DNA of 64,000 nt from the NCBI RefSeq assembly GCF_900102165.1, contig NZ_FNBD01000001.1, positions 584,337 to 648,336 of the forward strand, given 5' to 3'. Position 1 is the first letter of the stretch. The number at the start of each line of letters is the position of its first letter. Of this stretch, positions 62,100-64,000 are shown one piece after another. The notes beneath the pieces were generated by a model. It saw only the letters and a program-made list of their open reading frames with translations. It was not told the origin of the DNA and made no database searches. Position numbers and translations under genes: made by a program. The DNA is from Cellulophaga baltica. Lineage in GTDB: Bacteria; Bacteroidota; Bacteroidia; Flavobacteriales; Flavobacteriaceae.

Positions 62100-62819
62100 T
62101 TACCACCCACCAATTTTCCTGCGCACTGCTTGTTGTTCTTTTGTAGCTTCAGGAGTAGGAATATAACTTTCAAATAAGGGTTTGGGAAAACCTTCTCTTT
62201 TACGTCTTTCAAAATCTTGCTTGCGGTATTCATCAAAAGCAGTACCTGGTGGTAAGGGTCTATTTTTATCCATATACCAAACATATAAACTCCATTCCTC
62301 ATAAGGATCTTTGTAAGAGATGGTTCTTAGTACATCTAATTTTCTAGGTTTAAATGTATTTACAAATTTTAAATACTCTCTCCCAACAGTTCCATCAACA
62401 TCTCCACTAACTGAAATTACAGCTTTTATATCTTCAAATTTTCCTTTTAATAAAGGTGCGTAAAACATATCTGGATAACTTATTATTCCATTAATTCTAT
62501 CGAGCAGAAGTGTTTTATTCTCTTTATTAACAGTAAAGCCATAAATTAAAAAAAATAAACCCGCAAAAATTACAAATACCGAAAAAGTGTCATAATACAA
62601 ATCAATACCATCATGACTTAAAAACCATATACCACATATAATAGCTAAGCCACCAAAAATTTTACTTGAAAATGAAGTATAGTTAAGATCTACCCTATAA
62701 AATAAATCATTAGCTTCTATAATTATAGTTCCCTTATGTGGATATACCCTTTCTATGTCTATTGAAGGGGGTTTTGTGCTTATTACAAAAGTTTGATGAT
62801 TATTTAGATATTTACCCAT
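62100..62819 (-). CDS. Array paralogue C: two-helix membrane protein with conserved tail
   Basis: A 239-aa member. The opening MGKYLNNHQTFVISTKPPSI differs from the other copies. Two hydrophobic segments (about 50-66 and 72-93) precede KTLLLDRINGIISYPDMFYA, the family's post-membrane strand pattern, and the tail YVWYMDKNRPLPPGTAFDEY with PTPEATKEQQAVRRKIGGW. The tail is closest to that of copy A. Same strand as the others, with 78 bases to copy B. Confidence 0.8.
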   Translation of the reverse strand: MGKYLNNHQTFVISTKPPSIDIERVYPHKGTIIIEANDLFYRVDLNYTSFSSKIFGGLAIICGIWFLSHDGIDLYYDTFSVFVIFAGLFFLIYGFTVNKENKTLLLDRINGIISYPDMFYAPLLKGKFEDIKAVISVSGDVDGTVGREYLKFVNTFKPRKLDVLRTISYKDPYEEWSLYVWYMDKNRPLPPGTAFDEYRKQDFERRKREGFPKPLFESYIPTPEATKEQQAVRRKIGGW

Positions 62820-62934
62820 TTTCAGAAATATTAGTTTATAGATTTTCTAGCTACTTAACGCTGAAAATGTTATGCTTATGATTTGTATGCGCCTGACGAA
62901 TTGTTTGGATTTAATTTTAAAAATACCAATAAAA

Positions 62935-63651
62935 TTACCACCCACCAATCTCTTTACGTTGTCTATGCTGTGCTGGAGTACGTTCTGGTGTGTGAAAAGT
63001 TCCTGGAAATAAAGGTTTAGGAAAACCCTCAGCTTTTCTGCGTTCAAAATCTTGTAACCTGTATTCATCAAAAGCAGTACCTGGAGGTAAGGGTCTGTTT
63101 TTGTCCATATACCAATTCATAAAACACCAATCTTCCAAAATATCTGCTCCCATAACGTCTGTACTTGTAAAGCCATTAGGATGTAATAAAGATAATCTTG
63201 GTGCTGTAGGAGATACCCCTGAATTTTTAACGGACCATGCTACTAAGCAATCTTCAAAAGGCATGGTGAAAGGTTTGAAATAAAAATAATTTGGGAACGT
63301 AATCATCCCATTCATTCTATCTAAAATTAATTCTTTCTTTGGGTGCTTGTAATAATAAAGAATTGATAAACTGCCTATTAAAAAGAAAATAAAAGATATA
63401 AAAAAATTTATTTCTTTACCAGCAGCTAGCCTTAAAATAGTAATAAACAACAATAGTCCATAAAGTAAAAATCCAAAATATTTATTTGTATCGCTTCCTA
63501 GTGCCTCATTTAATATGAAAAACTGATCATCTACTCGAATATAATATTCAGGATTATTTGCCTCTTCTTTTTTTATGCGTAAAGTGATATCCCTGTCCAC
63601 ACAATGGGGTAAATAGCCACCATGTTTACCATATCTTTTTTTTATTTTCAT
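62935..63651 (-). CDS. Array paralogue D: two-helix membrane protein with conserved tail
   Basis: A 238-aa member. The frame is open further upstream to 63807, but that extension overlaps copy E and is an out-of-frame reading of E's tail, so the ATG at 63651 (MKIKKRYGKHGGYLPHCVD) is chosen. Two hydrophobic helices (about 56-74 and 80-97) precede KELILDRMNGMITFPNYFYF, MPFEDCLVAW and the tail WYMDKNRPLPPGTAFDEYRL ending RQRKEIGGW. From MPFED onward it differs from copy E at only two of 109 residues. Confidence 0.85.
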   Translation of the reverse strand: MKIKKRYGKHGGYLPHCVDRDITLRIKKEEANNPEYYIRVDDQFFILNEALGSDTNKYFGFLLYGLLLFITILRLAAGKEINFFISFIFFLIGSLSILYYYKHPKKELILDRMNGMITFPNYFYFKPFTMPFEDCLVAWSVKNSGVSPTAPRLSLLHPNGFTSTDVMGADILEDWCFMNWYMDKNRPLPPGTAFDEYRLQDFERRKAEGFPKPLFPGTFHTPERTPAQHRQRKEIGGW

Positions 63652-63670
63652 ACTATATCTATTGAAAATT

Positions 63671-64000
63671 TTACCAACCACCAATCTCTTTACGTTGTCT
63701 ATGCTGCGCTGGTGTGCGTTCTGGGGTGTGAAATGTACCTGGAAATAGTGGTTTAGGAAAACCCTCAGCTTTTCTGCGTTCAAAATCTTGCAACCTGTAT
63801 TCATCAAAAGCAGTACCTGGAGGTAAGGGTCTGTTTTTATCCATATACCAATTCATAAAACACCAATCTTCCAAAATATCTGCACCCATAACATCTGTAC
63901 TTGTAAAGCCATTAGGGTGCATTAATGATAATCTTGGTGCTGTAGGGGATGCCCCTGAATTTTTAACGGACCATGCTACTAAGCAATCTTCAAAAGGCAT
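63671..64000 (-). CDS. Array paralogue E, C-terminal 109 residues (runs off the window)
   Basis: Only the 3' part is present: MPFEDCLVAWSVKNSGASPT through HPNGFTSTDVMGADILEDW to the tail FERRKAEGFPKPLFPGTFHT and RQRKEIGGW. The first Met here (64000) is probably internal, since in copy D the matching MPFED is far from the N-terminus. Nearly identical to D, so the pair arose by a recent tandem duplication or gene conversion. The rest of the gene, and perhaps more copies, lie beyond the right edge. Confidence 0.8.
   Translation of the reverse strand: MPFEDCLVAWSVKNSGASPTAPRLSLMHPNGFTSTDVMGADILEDWCFMNWYMDKNRPLPPGTAFDEYRLQDFERRKAEGFPKPLFPGTFHTPERTPAQHRQRKEIGGW

Larger units (their letters stand above)
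62935..64000. repeat. Tandem near-identical DNA repeat (copies D and E)
   Basis: Bases 62935-63264 and 63671-64000 align without gaps at an offset of 736. By hand I count about 19 mismatches in 330 bases (about 94% identity). Only two of these change an amino acid (Val/Ala and Leu/Met). The repeat continues beyond the window. Confidence 0.85.

Noticed and set aside
62847..63071. Open frame of 74 codons overlapping the 3' end of paralogue D
   Set aside because: It reads the conserved tail of copy D in another frame. The similar alternate-frame peptides at the ends of copies A, C and E come from the repeated DNA and not from separate genes.
63652..63807. Upstream extension of paralogue D
   Set aside because: It overlaps copy E's coding region out of frame and resembles the other shadow peptides. 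The ATG at 63651 gives a length equal to copy C.
1..64000. Search for tRNA, rRNA, CRISPR arrays, insertion sequences and phage attachment sites
   Set aside because: I saw no T-loop/acceptor patterns, regularly spaced repeats, transposase motifs or flanking duplications. Reading by eye could still miss a small RNA.

Overview
The window looks like chromosomal DNA from a marine-type member of the Flavobacteriaceae (Bacteroidota). It is AT-rich, leaders have no clear Shine-Dalgarno sequences, and many genes are preceded by the Bacteroidota -7 promoter element TAnnTTTG. Typical Bacteroidota gene families are present: DUF3078, DUF3109, DUF5117-type metalloprotease, LytTR regulator with a TPR histidine kinase, and the BrxA/BrxB bacilliredoxin family. 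I cannot name the genus. I saw no tRNA, rRNA, CRISPR array or insertion sequence.

Region by region. 1-7.2 kb: the start of a polyprenyl synthetase gene, then a tetR-tolC-hlyD-acrB tripartite efflux operon whose tetR promoter overlaps a candidate operator. 7.4-17.1 kb: housekeeping genes (aspS, a ClC transporter with CBS domains, a cold-shock gene, tadA, dxs, a DUF3078 protein, dgt). 17.2-23.3 kb: a small carboxypeptidase-regulatory-like protein, a large Pit-type phosphate transporter with a PhoU-like tail, a secreted metzincin-type protease and a small unknown protein. 23.3-25.3 kb: a tight yicC-gmk-nadD operon.

25.4-36.5 kb is the metabolic centrepiece. Two GMC-family flavin dehydrogenases, one gluconate-dehydrogenase-type small subunit, two DUF1080 (3-keto-disaccharide hydrolase family) lipoproteins, two TIM-barrel sugar isomerase/epimerases, a Gfo/Idh/MocA oxidoreductase and an MFS transporter form divergent clusters. 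Together they look like an oxidative (3-keto) glycoside-degradation pathway. A further Tat-exported Gfo/Idh/MocA protein lies at 51.9 kb. 36.8-40.4 kb: class Ia ribonucleotide reductase (nrdB then nrdA, minus strand). 40.9-44.7 kb: a 44-aa/187-aa membrane-protein gene pair, divergent from a LytTR response regulator and TPR histidine kinase. 44.7-60.2 kb: a mixed set (DUF3109, MarC, S41 protease, dCMP deaminase, HupE/UreJ-like, TerB-DnaJ, bacilliredoxin, acyltransferase, HD hydrolase, FrnE-like DsbA, radical SAM, enoyl-CoA hydratase, lipocalin-like, GNAT).

60.3-64.0 kb is the least explained part. At least five tandem, same-strand paralogues encode two-transmembrane proteins with variable N-terminal halves and a strongly conserved ~60-residue tail. 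The two copies nearest the window edge are about 94% identical over 330 bases, and the array runs off the end of the window. I regard this as the best candidate for an undescribed system.
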